64,000 nt of DNA from Laetiporus sulphureus 93-53 (Eukaryota > Basidiomycota > Agaricomycetes > Polyporales > Laetiporaceae). Shown here in pieces: positions 10,726-22,249 of this stretch. The stretch lies in NCBI RefSeq assembly GCF_001632365.1, contig NW_024468517.1, forward strand, positions 769,905-833,904, written 5' to 3'. Within the stretch, counting starts at the first letter, position 1. Every line of letters starts with the position of its first letter. A program made the translations under genes and the position numbers. Below the pieces are notes generated by a model. The model did no database searches. It was not told the DNA's origin and saw only the letters and a list, made by a program, of their open reading frames with translations.

Positions 10726-13700
10726 TCAACTGTGATATCCCGCCCCGAACAACGGCTGGTCGACATTCATCGCATGCACATGGTCGACTCCCATCCCCGA
10801 AGGCGTCCTGGGATCGACGGAAGCCATGTAATTCAGCTCCGTGTCCCTGTTCACGGCCTGGTGGTAGAGGCGTTGCATCTCATTTGCCTGCTCGGCGCAC
10901 TCCTCGTACGCGTAGCTGTACTGCTGCAGCCCGTCGATGCAATTCTGCACTTCGGGGCGTCCGAGGCGCGCGAGGAGCATCCCGGCCTGGATGATGCTGA
11001 CGTGCATCACCGCCGAGTCGAGCTTCTGTAAGTCACAAGTGCGTGAGATCATCGGCCAAGCTCTGGTTGTATCGCGCTCGGAAGATCAGAAAAAGACGAA
11101 CCAGATACCCATTTTGTGCCAAAATACCCGCCTGTGATCGTCAATATTCCGTCAGCTCCCTGTCCAAATGTGCTCTAGAAGCGATCAAAGGATCTGCATC
11201 TTACCAGTCCTGCGATGCGCGATGCCGATTGCAGCGCCATGTCCATCACTTTCTGCTTGTACTCCTCTATCACGTCGGTATTAGGCAGGTACTGCCCGGG
11301 GCTTCCCGCGCGCATCGCTTCTTGTACGTCCCTGATCTCCTTGATGCCAAAGTCGTCCGCGGCGTTGAACAAGATGATCCACATGATGTGATACGTCGCG
11401 TCGCTCGCGCCTGTAATGGCATGTATTCATTTTCAGCAGGATGATCGCCGAGACATGGCAAATGGAGCACTCACATGACGTGACAGCACTAACAAAGTCC
11501 CAATTCGACGGCAGCGCGTTCGTCGGTACCCCGATCATCGAGAGGTATTGCTCGCGCCACCCGGTCAGCGCCTCAATAAAATGTTTGAATACGTCAACGG
11601 GGATCCCGTCCGACTCGGTCGCAGGCCGCCACAACTGGCGAGACATGTTCCGGGCAATCCGTGCCAGCGCGTGTGCAGCGCGGTAGTATCCCTGGATCAT
11701 ACGCACGGTTGATTGCTGGGGATATTGAGGTATAGACAGCGTGCTGCTGCTTACCAGGAACTATGAGACGCATGACACACGAACGACAGCGCAGCAGATG
11801 AGGTTAGAGATAGAAAGGTTCGACGACCGGAAGCCCTACCTCCAGCTGTTCCCTTGGCGAGGGCGGCGTCTCTTCTTGCGCTTCCATGTTTTCGGGAGGC
11901 ACCGGCCCCGCCGTGTAGAAATCAATGTCATAATCGTCGTCGTCTCTGTAAGCAACCGTCAAACAACGCATGTAGCATCACCATCAGAAGAAACCCACAG
12001 CATCGGCTTTCTCCTGTAGTACGCGCTTCCATATGCCTCAGCGATGCAAGCCATCCACCATGCAAAGACCATCGTCCCTCGCTCTTCTGGATCTTGGATG
12101 TTGACCATGACCGACTTGCGGTTGATCTACATCTTGACATTAGAAGACCAAGCAAATGGTCGGCAAAACAAAGCGCTATCCTACCTGGAGTTCCAGCAGC
12201 ATGCGAATGGCAGATCCTATCCAGAAGCCATGATAGCCTAGAGCAACCGATCAATGCCAATCTTTGCCACTGTCACCAAGCATACCAAGGGAGTTGCCTT
12301 TGCTTTCTAAGAAGCGAGATAGAGGTCAGTTACTCGGAGGGATCGTCTCCCAACAAAGGTGAAACGCACGGCTCTGCATCGTTTCTATTAATAGTGCAAT
12401 GACTACGTGTTCGGCACTCGGAATGCGATGCACTTTCAGGTCTTCTGCAAGGTCTCTCGCGCGGTTGACGAGCATCTTGGCAAGACGACTATGATTATTA
12501 TTCCTCATCCGGTCGCGCATGAACACCGGGTGCTCGGAGAATTTGGCACCCCAAGCAATCACCGTCGCAACGAGCCTGAAGACAAGACATCGCGAGTCAA
12601 TCTGCCAGAATGAGCCTGCTAGAAGCAGAGAGCTTACGCAGGATGAAGCGGACGAAGAGTGTCGTTATGTCCATGGTGACTCCGGGACCCGAAAGGACTT
12701 CCAGGTGAAGTGCTAGGCGGGCTGTGCGAACTGTGACTGCGAGAGCGGGAGCTCATATGCAGGCTGAGACGCAAGCGTGCTCGGAATTGTGCAGGGTTCA
12801 GTAATGGGATGCGTGAGTGCACTATCTGGAAAAACACTTCTACCAAATCCAAAGCGAGGCTGCAGCATTGTATGTCAATCAGCTCACACGACAAATACCT
12901 CGAATGATGAGCTGACGCAACTCGGTACGGTATGAGTCTTCGGCGAGACTTGGCGCGAGTTCGCCCCATTCGGCATACGCGTTCGCTATTCCAGGCGAGC
13001 TGTATCCATGGCCAGCGCTGACGAAACATATTGTCAGCCTACTCATGTCACACTTCGCGTCGCAGCGAGAGATGAACCTGGAAGTTGGCGGGGAGAAGAG
13101 ATAGGCAAGCAGATCACGTATCGATGTAGAAGACGAGATGGGACTGCCGCCCTGCAGAGCCCTGAATGACGTTGGGGTGGAATAGTTGGGTGAGGAGGGC
13201 AGCGACTGGTCCGCGGCGGGGCTGCTGATGGAGAAGACCGGTGAGCGCCCCGTGGTGGCACGAGATCCTGATCTGGCTTACACGCGTGAAGAGCCCGGCG
13301 TAGCGCTGTGAGTGCGGAGCCGACGATGATCAGAATACAATCAATGGCGAACGAGATCTAGGCTGTGTTCTCACTTATTCTGAGACGTGCTCAGCGTCCG
13401 GGGCCGTCGAGCGGCATTACGCTTCTTCTCTGTAGTGGCTTGTTGCACGAAGTGTCTGTGGGACATTAGCCGTTTAGGAGAGCGTTTCGCGTAAAGAGGC
13501 TGGCGACGAACGTGCACGGGTAATTCTTAGACAGGCAATGCTGTAATGGGCTCATCGTAAGCGGGCCAACTGTGTAGTGTTTCCGTAAATCAAGGTACCT
13601 GGCACTAGAAACGGAGTCAGCATGCGTGCATGAAGAACACATGTACCGCTCACCTTCTCTTGCCCCAAGACCGGCTGGCACTTCACTTTACGCGCCCTGG

Positions 13701-13985
13701 TAATTAGGAGGTCAATATGAGCCTGTACCTGAGCTGGGGTGACGACAACGGGGCTGTGCAGCGCAACGTACCTGCAAGCATCGCAGGCTGTATTTTGCTT
13801 GCGCGGCGGGGGGAGAGTCTTGGCCAGTTCGTGAATTTGATTCTGCATGGTCGTACTCGTCAAATTGAAGGCTGCAACGGCGAGGTGAGCCCAAGCTGGC
13901 ACACAGCGGCGGGGAGGAAGGGAGCGTCGAACAGACCTTGGGATACGGCGTGCGGGAGGTCGTGGACGCTGTCGTGCGCGTCCAT
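10726..13985 (-). CDS. Zn2Cys6 fungal transcription factor with two 6-nt microexons
   Basis: Twenty exons totalling 2070 nt (689 aa). The zinc cluster is assembled over exons 2-5 as CDACR-ARKVKC-QPVLGQEK-CQHC-LSKNYPC, the six-cysteine binuclear cluster. The second pair needs a 6-nt exon TGCCAG at 13599-13604. A basic linker (THFVQQATTEKKR) follows. The fungal-specific transcription factor domain starts near LALDLVEVFFQIVHSRIPLL and includes GFWIGSAIRMLLELQ and VFAWWMACIAEAYGS. The C-terminal half has YRAAHALARIARNMSRQLW and WIILFNAADDFGI. A second 6-nt exon, TTCCTG, lies at 11755-11760. The frame ends in the TGA at 10726. It acts as a DNA-binding regulator in the nucleus; the target is unknown. 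One donor (after 12922, gttgcg) is weak but preserves frame. Confidence 0.9.
11755..11760 (-). other. 6-nt microexon 2 of the Zn2Cys6 gene
   Basis: TTCCTG is bounded by atag upstream and gtaagc downstream on the minus strand and encodes Phe-Leu in phase 0. Skipping it would keep the frame, so inclusion rests on splice-site quality and on the continuity of QLE-FL-GYYRAAH. Confidence 0.65.
13599..13604 (-). other. 6-nt microexon 1 of the Zn2Cys6 gene
   Basis: TGCCAG is bounded by ttctag upstream and gtacct downstream and encodes Cys-Gln in phase 0. The Cys is the fourth ligand of the zinc cluster, so omission would destroy the DNA-binding fold while keeping the reading frame. Confidence 0.85.
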
Positions 13986-14438
13986 GACGGTGGTTAAGAG
14001 GGAAAGGGCGACGGACCTGGAATGCCTTGTTCGAGGAGGTCAATGAGTGGCTTGTGCCGGCAAAGAGCGTCGACCCATCTTGCTTGCTTACGATTTCCGG
14101 CAGGCGAACAAGATCGAATCTCGGGCCCGATCCACCACGTGGCCGCTCCTTCCGCCGCACGGGCCAATCCCGGATCTCCGGTTTGTCGGTTTGCCCTAAT
14201 CAGGCACAGTCTACCCGGCGCCGTACGTAAGTTTCTCCCACGAATTTATTCGACGCCGCGGCTGCTGGAATTGAGTAGAGTCACACACAAGTCACGTCGA
14301 CTCATTCATGTGCAGTCACGGCACATCACATCGAGTCACACAGCGCCACACGCTCCCGAGCGAGCTCACGTGCACTGACGCGCGGTCCAAAATTTGGAAG
14401 GCTCGCCGTCGCCATCACCGACCACCTATTAGCCCGCC
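13986..14438. promoter_or_regulatory. divergent promoter between transcription factor and TOM22
   Basis: A 453-bp stretch between two divergent start codons, so it should hold both promoters. It contains several GTCAC/GTGAC-type words around 14280-14345 (acacacaagtcacg, gagtcacacag). Their function is unknown. No clear TATA box was seen. Confidence 0.45.
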
Positions 14439-14955
14439 ATGGTCAAAGTCGACATCATCGAGGAAAAGGACCAGGACGCCAACTCCCCCTACGCCTCCCC
14501 CTCCTCGTCGCGCACATCCTCCTCCGTCTCCCTCTCTAACGTAAGCGATGCCGAGCTCGACCTCGAAGAGTCTCTCTACGAGCGCATTGTCGCCCTCGTC
14601 GACATCGTACCTCCTTCCACCCGCCACAAAATAAACTCCCGCGTTTCCAAGGCGGCCGGCTTTGTCAAGGGTACCGGCAAGCTCGTCGGCAACCTCGTGT
14701 GGATAGTCACCACGAGCGCGCTCCTCATCGGCCTCCCGCTTGCTCTCAGCCTAGAGGACGAGGCCAAGATCGTGCAGCAGGAGAAGGAGATGCTGGCTCA
14801 GCAGCAGGGTGCGCAGCATGTAAGTCCCATTACTACAGTTTCGCCGACGACCCGCGCCATGCTCACCCTCTCTACGTCGCCAGATGGCTTCCATGTACGC
14901 TCCGTCGAATCCCAACCAACAACAGCAAAAGGGAGTCGTTCCCCCGGGATTCTAG
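14439..14955 (+). CDS. TOM22: mitochondrial import receptor subunit TOM22
   Basis: Two exons (14439-14819 and 14884-14955) joined over a 64-bp intron, 150 aa. The N-terminal cytosolic part is acidic and Ser-rich (SLSNVSDAELDLEESLYERI). One membrane segment follows (LVWIVTTSALLIGLPLALSL), preceded by a basic, Gly-rich stretch (AAGFVKGTGKLVGN). The C-terminal tail is Gln-rich, ending in VVPPGF. This is the classical tail-anchored TOM22 layout: the outer-membrane receptor of the TOM complex that hands presequences to Tom40. The second exon supplies only the intermembrane-space tail. Confidence 0.92.
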
Positions 14956-15408
14956 ACCTCTCCGCCGTCCCCATCCTGCTTCTTTCTTGCTATATTGTAT
15001 CATTAATAGCTCCCCGATCATCTGTATTTCGCTGGCCTCTCCCATTCGGCGCCGCATTGGCCCTTTTCCTGCGAACGGCCCTCCGCCGGCGTGCCACGAT
15101 TTCCCAGCCAAGTATACTATGACGCTTCTCGCTGATACATGCTCCTCACATCGAGAGCCTAGCAACGCTGCAGACGTTCTTCGCTGTTATTGCGGAACCG
15201 CCGGTAGTCATGATAACCTCTTTAGTCTGTAATTACCGTCACCGCGAGATGCCTATCACCGGACGTCATCTCAAATCGTCAGACCATCTCTACAATTGCT
15301 TAGAGCCGGACCTGCGATAACCATCGCCGCGACGCTGAATTGCAGCGGAGGACTTCTCGGGCCAGAGCAACGGAATTTCAATTGAATGACAACACATGGG
15401 ATCACACG
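14956..15408. other. convergent 3' intergenic region
   Basis: Space between the 3' ends of TOM22 (+) and the NDUFA9-like gene (-). No gene supported. Confidence 0.4.
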
Positions 15409-16974
15409 TTATGGCAACTCGTACTGCCAGACCGTATCTCATCAGCCACCTGAACGACGTGCGAACATAGCGATTTACATACCAGAGCCTCCCGCGATGC
15501 AGGCAACTGCACGGCACGCGAGTAATTCTCTCTGTGAACCGAGCCACGTCAGTCGACTCACCATTCAACTCGTGTCACAGAGAACTTACGCCGAGCGGTA
15601 CCGTCTCAGATAAGTGATTGCATGCTGCTCAATCTCGTCAGGGACGACGCCGACCTTGTCCCAGTCACCGGGGACGTCCACGTCATCAAGGTAACGACGC
15701 AGCACTTCGTCAGGGCTGATCGCCGGCCACCACACATTCTGCGCGACTTTGGAAAGCGCAAGCGCGATGCGCTTCGGTAAGATGGGTGCGCGATCGGGTG
15801 CGCGGCAGGTCACAGCCGACACAAGGGTGAGCAGGTACTCGTGGGTGAGGGTAGAGGGCCCAGGCAGGTTGAGTGTGCCCGGAAGCGAAGGGACCGAAAG
15901 GAGGTTCGTGAGCGCTTGTGCAACGTCGAAGACCTGTGTGAAACTTGAGGCCTGCAGTACGTGAAGCGACAACGTCTAGTACGTACATGCACCGGGCGAA
16001 CTTTCGTTCGCATATGGTTAAGTTTCCACCAGATGGGCCAGACTGCCGTCACGATGTCAATGGTTGCGAGCCGAGCACCGCATTTCGCGACGCGACACAC
16101 CTGCCATGTTCGTCAAGAATTTGTCCTCATAGCCGTACATGGCCGCGGGCCGGACGATCGTCGCGGTCGGGAACGCCTCCTTGACGAGGTCCTCGCCGCG
16201 AGCCTTGGACTTGTAGAACTCGGATGGCGAGTCGTGCGACGCGTTCAGATGCGAGACGTGAACGAAGCGTGCGACGCCCGCCCGTGCGGCGATGCTTGCG
16301 ATGCGGTGTGCGCCGTCTTTGTGGACGGCGTCGAAAGTGAAGTTCCTTCGTGAGTTTGAGAGGGTGAGCGGTCGAGGCGGAAACGAGGGATGGAAAGCAT
16401 ACTTTGTCTCGTAGTTCCTGCCGACAAGGTTGTACACAATGTCAGAGTGCCTCAGACACTCTTCAATCTGATCCTCCCTCCGGAGGTCCCACTCCTGCCT
16501 CCCATAGCGTCATCAGCGGCTCACCCCTCCATAACCGCGACACAAACGCACCGTCGGGATAATCTGCCCAAGATCCCCCATCGGCCTCAAGTGCCTCTTC
16601 TCATCCTCATCTCTATACGGAATAATAATCTGCGTGCCCGACTTCGCTGCGAAGCCCCACGTCGCGTCAAATCAGCCGGCATCCAACACAAAGTTCAATG
16701 CAACGCACCGAGCTTCGCTACGAGATATCTTCCTAAGAAACCGGTGCATCCAAACACGGTAGCGACATGTCCCGTCACCGCACTCCTTCCCGGTGGGCCA
16801 TACGAGATAATGGGCTTGTTGTGGGGCAGGGTGAGGAGGTCATGCAATGACCGCTATGTCCAACCCGCGCATTCATCAATCTTATCATAACCGCTGGTCG
16901 ACGAGAGAGCTCACCTTGCTCTGCGAAGTGGCGACGCGCTGCAGACGCACGCAATTTGAGGATACGACCAACAT
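15409..16974 (-). CDS. NADH:ubiquinone oxidoreductase 39-40 kDa subunit (NDUFA9 type)
   Basis: Nine exons (60, 145, 95, 92, 245, 56, 344, 49 and 15 nt; 366 aa). Exon 1 gives a short presequence ([20 protein letters not shown]). The Rossmann motif follows as [16 protein letters not shown], then [28 protein letters not shown] and the [16 protein letters not shown] region of the atypical SDR family. This matches the accessory complex I subunit that binds NADPH at the matrix arm. The donor after 15590 (GTAAGT) is excellent, so the stop just beyond it is not used. The tail continues in exon 8 as [16 protein letters not shown]. The 15-nt last exon (15409-15423) is the least certain part. An acceptor 18 nt upstream of exon 7 is also in frame. 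Confidence 0.88.
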
Positions 16975-18070
16975 TTCCGCTGGGACGATGAGCAGCACCT
17001 TTGTCCTCGCTGCCGCCGTTCGTCTCGCCTCGACCGGCTTTTTCCGAGGTGCATGATCGTGCATCAGTCTTTCCTCCTATGGCAAGCATCGGTGGCCCCA
17101 ACTTCAACTTCTAACGTATTACATGCGAGTGGTCGAGCACAGTCCCGCAGTTTGCATGGAGCTGTTAGTTCATGGCTCTCAGGCTGATTGATTCATGCAT
17201 TGCTAGTACAACGGTTCGTCGGCTGGTCACACTCTCCTCAGCGGCCGTCCGGAACCGTCGCGTCAACGGTCGGCGTATCCTCGCTTCGTCCAAATTCTCT
17301 CGCTTTGCACTATATTTATGCTCTGTGAAGATAGGGAACGCTTTGTACACTTGGGATCATAGGTTCGAAGAGGGCACCAGTATCACCAAGGTCGTCATCA
17401 TGTCGAGATATACATGTGAGCTAGTGAGAACAGCCTACCGCTTTCTCTATAGGCCATAAATATGGACTGCTGACAAGGGCATCTGTCAATAGATTCCTAA
17501 ACTGTCTATGTATTTATCATCTTCCGTGAAAACTGCTTCCAGGGCCGTAGTCGTCTGATGCACTATCGCTAGGCATTGACAGATTATACAGCACCGTCTT
17601 GTGAGATTGGGTAGCCTGTTTTGCGCCTCAGTGTGAAATTGATGGTGTAACCTGGCCAATGCATCACGCCACACGGCCTGAGATTGTTGGGGGAGGGGTC
17701 AGGATAGGGATCAAACTCAGTCGCGTTCATGCAACTGAGCCGAGTACACCTCGGACAAGGTTCGGTGGTCCTGGTCTGACAGCAAGGTGTGTCTGTGCGT
17801 TACTATCACCGTGCCTTCTATCTTTCTCACCAAGGTTGTTTCATTGATCACGCGAAGAGTCGTCTTCGCTACAATCAGTAAATTTCATCAACCACTTCAA
17901 GGCGCGGAAGGGATATGTGTCTCAGAAAGGCCGGTCACGGAACCTCCCGGTTGGCATATGAGAGTGAGAAGCTATCTGTCCATCTTTGCGCAGCCTGAAT
18001 GCGCTCACACTGGTACTATTAACAGCGCTGTGCCTTCAGCATCCGTCCGTGTGGTCGTCATTGCTCAGTA
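16975..18070. other. intergenic, no gene supported
   Basis: Upstream region of the NDUFA9-like gene and left border of the membrane-gene array. Only short frames without motifs. Confidence 0.35.
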
Positions 18071-18612
18071 ATGTCTCAGTCAAACGACGATCACTCGCCG
18101 AAGGCACCGGTCTTCTGCAAACGTTGTGAGCTCCTTATGTTGCCGTTGTCAGTCAGCATAGTTGACCTTGCAACAATTTCACCAGTGTCGTGAGCAATAA
18201 CTTTAAATTCGCAATAGTTAGTGCATCCTCAGAATACTTCCGATGCCCCTAAAATCAATTCTGTGGAATAGCGGTGATATTCTATGAATCCATTTTCACT
18301 AGCTCCGAAGAAGCTGCTCTCGTGTGGTCTGGGCCATCTGACAAGAGGCCACTACAGTCTTTCCGTTGAACCGCCTCTGCTTTCCCCCGGGGTTAGTGGT
18401 CTTCTCCTCAAGTGCAAAATCAAGTTTTTCTCATCTATGGTATGCTTATCACCATCAGAGGTGGATGTTGCATAACAATGTGTCTTATAGAAGTTTATGA
18501 CGGTTACAATGTAACTCAAGATGTGAAGCAAATAGTGTGCTTGACGCCTGTACAACCTTGGCCGTACAGGCTACAACGGCAGGTGCGCTGCACGTTCCTT
18601 GTCTCTGATGTG
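18071..18612 (+). pseudogene. decayed DUF6533-type membrane gene (relic copy)
   Basis: Recognisable by comparison with the intact copies downstream. A possible first exon starts at the ATG at 18071. The segment near 18277-18411 corresponds to exon 3 (IFYESIFTSSEEAALVWSG against YEYILTLSDEVSLVWSG) but has an extra base and a stop soon after. Further on, CEANSVLDACTTLAVQATTAG (18521 onwards) matches exon 5. The two introns between have 47 and 60 nt, as in intact copy B, and bracket the dinucleotide AG at 18459-18460. Exons after number 5 are missing. The copy is truncated and frameshifted. Confidence 0.7.
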
Positions 18613-19638
18613 TAATCTTTCAGCGCTATACCTTGGGTTTATTTTACGAACTTTGTCGCTAAAATAAGTCATAGGGTGATTTTCAAGGGAGACGTCCGCT
18701 GGTGAGTGAACTTTGAACCGATCATGTTGTTCGGCGCGCTTGATCGGCATTTTCCGTGCTCCTGGATGTCTCCAGTGTCTTCGGTTGCCTCTCCTAAGTA
18801 GTATGATGACAAGCACAGCACATCTCGTCTCAACCACCATATTCGCAAATCAAATGTTTGTTTGAAACAGGCACCCTGTGGAGCATGCATCGTCACTACG
18901 CATTGTGCCGGACGTGAGCTTTCGACGTTGGCGTTCAACTCACACTACAGACTCTTCGGAATAGCTGTGTCAGCTGTCCGAGTACCCGTTGTTGCCGCTC
19001 ATATTATGGGCTCAGCTCCGATATTAACGCATCTGCTTCATTCTCGCCAGTGTCTCGACAGAGGTGGTCCGCCTTGATCATCTGGGTCAATCCACGCCCA
19101 TCGAGGATCGAATCTTCACAGATTTGCGGTATGACTTCCGGACTGCGAAAGAGACCAGTGCGTGTAATTTCGCCACATGTTCTGTCACTGTACTGCAGAC
19201 CATCAAGACTACTAAGAAGAGTGTGCAGGAGGCAGAAGGCGACACAAAAGATTTGTAACCGCGTTCTCCGGATGCGGTGCCAACCTCTGTAGTCACAGTG
19301 CGCGGATGACACAGTTGAGTCAAGTCGGCCTATATCACACTGCCTGAATATTATGATTAACAGTCCGTATACACGTGGAGATGAGATGATGCATTTACAA
19401 CAAAGTACACAGCGAGCACAGCGGATCATTTGAATCATGATGGTCGTTGAGTTTGCTCGAACGTTTGGAAGCGAGGCGAGTTGGACCGAAGTCCGTGAAC
19501 GGTTATTTCCGTACTTTAAAAGCGTATGGCAGATGCTAGGGTCTCTACGTGGTCGTAGAAAGGTACTTCGTCATCGAACATCCTTACCAGAGCGACGTTC
19601 CCACCGACACATTGACAAGGAGCCGCCTGTCGGGAAGA
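18613..19638. other. array spacer, non-coding
   Basis: Spacer between the relic and copy A. From 18701 it belongs to the 2.6-kb repeat unit and is matched by 21329 onwards. No coding segment is supported. Confidence 0.5.
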
Positions 19639-21328
19639 ATGGCTTCGTCAAATCAAACAACACTATTTCAAGACATCGAGATCTTACAACCACTGTGAGT
19701 TCCACTTTGCTGATCACCTTGGTTTGCGGTTGACGTTGCACTTTGTTCTAGTGTTGCAATTAAGTACTGCTGGATCGCAAGCGCTGGTATGTCCGAGGAA
19801 ATGTTTGAATTGAACTTGACTGAGTCCTTGCGTCCCAGCTATAGTACTCTATGAATATATACTCACACTACCGGAGGAGATGTCCCTTGTTTGGTTCGGC
19901 CACCTGACAATTACCAACGTGCTCTTCGTGGCAAACAGATACTTTCTCTTGTCACTGGGATTTGCAAATGCTATAGAATCGTTATATTGGTCCTCTTCGC
20001 AAGTAAGATTCCAAGCTTTTCCCGCTTGTGCGTGACTCACACTTTCCAGGGGTAATTCAGTCTGGTGCTGATATACCATATTCATCGCACTAACGATATT
20101 ACCTAAAGGTGTGAAGCGACAACAATGCTTGCTGACTGCGCAAACGTGGCGGTACAGGTTGTAACAGCAGGTCAGTCGCAAAACGATCGCTCAAACTACA
20201 GCGCTCATCGAACTGCTCAAACGAACAGGGCTCTCCGCTTTGCGGGTTTATGCAATTGGTGGCCATCGAATGATACTTCCTACACTTGTCTTAGCATTCG
20301 GGTTGGCTCCAGCGATCTGTAACGTCGTCAGTCCACCCTTGATGCCTTTTGTCGTCTGCATTCATCCAGATCTCTAGTACATCATGACGCGCATATCGGG
20401 GATGTCCGTGCTCTACATCGTGAATGTTCCACTATGCAACACCAACTCATCGCCATCACAGGCATTGCAAAATCCGTGAGGCATTTCTCATCCCTATGTC
20501 CTCAACGTTGAGAGTAATGATATTCTGTCCAGACGTATGTATTGAGAATGTTCACAACCCTGCTTAGTTTGTTGAAGCGATTGAAGTGATCTTTGTGTCC
20601 CGTTTGTGTCCAATCACGTCCGACATGATCGTCCTTGTAGTCACCTGGATCAAGACGTACAAATTCGCGAGAGAAGCTCGTTCGACAACATTAGCCTTCT
20701 TTCTGCTACGAGATGGTGCGTTTGATGTCTAATATTGCTGCAATATGACTGAAAGATGTCGTAGGCACGCTATACTTTTCGTATGTCAGTCGTAGCGAGC
20801 GATAGACACTGATGCTTACTCGCGCTGGGTAGCTCACTTCTCGCTTTGAATATTTTCGAGATAGTCCTTGCCTTGACAATGCAGTTCGAACAGGTATGCG
20901 TGTTGTTCATTTCTGGCGTATTGACATCATAACGTAATATAGCAACCTGCGTATAGCTATGTTTCGACATTCTTGGGCCCGTGAGCATGAACTTTTCTAG
21001 GATATGATAACGTTGTCATGTTTATCAAACTCGAAGGATATCATCTATCCTACTGACACGCTTTGTGTTGAACTTACGCCGAGCCCATACTACCATTGTC
21101 GACTCACAGGAACTCACGCACTCCACCGCCTCCGAGGTGCAGAGCACGGTGTTCACGTCCATAATTGTCGGCAACATGGATGCCGATCTGGATTTCAATC
21201 AAGACGCTGACACAGATGTTGTGGACAATGTGGAAGAGGGTTGGGACTGGGAAGCTGTCGAGGATGGCACCCGCGCAGAGGTCCAATAGGATGACAGTGT
21301 TGAAATATACAGTCTTGAAGGTCCCGCT
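18701..21328 (+). repeat. 2.6-kb tandem repeat unit, copy 1
   Basis: Starts with ggtgagtgaactttgaa; the same sequence recurs at 21329, an offset of 2628 bp. Spacer and gene are both duplicated head to tail. The copies are diverged by many substitutions and small indels but remain alignable throughout. Confidence 0.85.
19639..21289 (+). CDS. DUF6533-type multi-span membrane protein, copy A
   Basis: Thirteen exons totalling 1014 nt (337 aa): 19639-19694, 19752-19786, 19839-20002, 20050-20051, 20109-20170, 20229-20326, 20378-20475, 20533-20534, 20587-20715, 20765-20780, 20833-20893, 20943-20980 and 21037-21289. Exons 4 (GG) and 8 (AC) are only 2 nt long; both have canonical introns of 47-57 bp on each side and both are needed for frame. 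Family marks are IVLYEYILTLPEEMSLVWFG, VLFVANRYFLLSLGFAN, LRVYAIGGHRMILP, SDMIVLVVTWIKTYK, FFLLRDGTLYF and ILLTRFVLNLRRAH, followed by an acidic C-terminal tail. About seven hydrophobic segments suggest a plasma-membrane or endomembrane protein. The function of this basidiomycete family is not known to me. Confidence 0.85.
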
Positions 21329-22249
21329 GGTGAGTGAACTTTGAATCAATGAATGTTGTTCGGCGCGCCTGATCGGCATTTTCCGTGCTCCTGGATGTCT
21401 CCTTGTCCATCTGTCTTCGGTTGCCCTCTCCTACGTAACATAGCTCATCTCATCTCAACCAGCATATTCGTACTTCGAATGTTCGTTTGAAACAGGCACC
21501 CTCTGCAACACGCATCGTACGCAATGATTGTGCCGGACGTGAATTAACTCACAGCAGACTCTTCGGAACAGCTGTGTTAGCTGTCAGAGTACCTGTTCCT
21601 GCTGCTCATATTATGACTCAGCTCAGAGATAAACGCACTGTCTGCTTCATTCTTGCCAGCGTCTCGACAGAGGTGGCCCGACTTGGAGCTTGATGTTCAG
21701 GATCAATCCACGCACATCCGGGATCAGATCTTCACCAACTTTGCGGTATGATCTCAGGACCGTGAAAGAGACCAGTGCGTGTAAATCAGCCGCATGCACT
21801 GTCACTGTACTGCCGACCGTCAACACTCCCAGAGAAGAGTGTGCAGAACGCAGAAGGAAACACCAAATTTTGAACCTTGTTCTCCAAATGCGGTGCCGTC
21901 CTCTTCGGTCATAGCGCGCGGACGACGCAGTTGAGTCAAGTCAGCCTATATCATAATGTTCGGAAATCGTGATGAACAGTCCGTACACAGGTGGAGATGA
22001 GGTGATACAGTTGTCGCAAAGTACACAGCGAGAGAGCGGATCGCAATCATGATGGCCGTTGGCTTTGCTCGAATGTTTGGAAGTGAGGCGAGTTGGATCG
22101 AAGCCCGTGAATAGTTATCTCCGTGCCTTAAATGCGTACGGCCGATGCCAGGATCTCTACGTGGTCGTATAAAGGTACTTTGTCACCGAGCGTCCTTACC
22201 AGAGCGACTTTCCCACCGACGCATTGACAGGGGCCGCCTAAGGGGGAGA
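21290..22249. other. array spacer, duplicated non-coding
   Basis: Spacer between copies A and B, matching 18701-19638 of the first repeat unit. No coding segment supported. Confidence 0.5.

Noticed and set aside
20003..20108. Single 106-bp intron instead of two introns around GG in copy A
   Set aside because: Joining CAA directly to the next acceptor gives GTG TGA, an immediate stop. The same failure occurs in copy B, and the equivalent single-intron join breaks the frame at the homologous sites of C and D.
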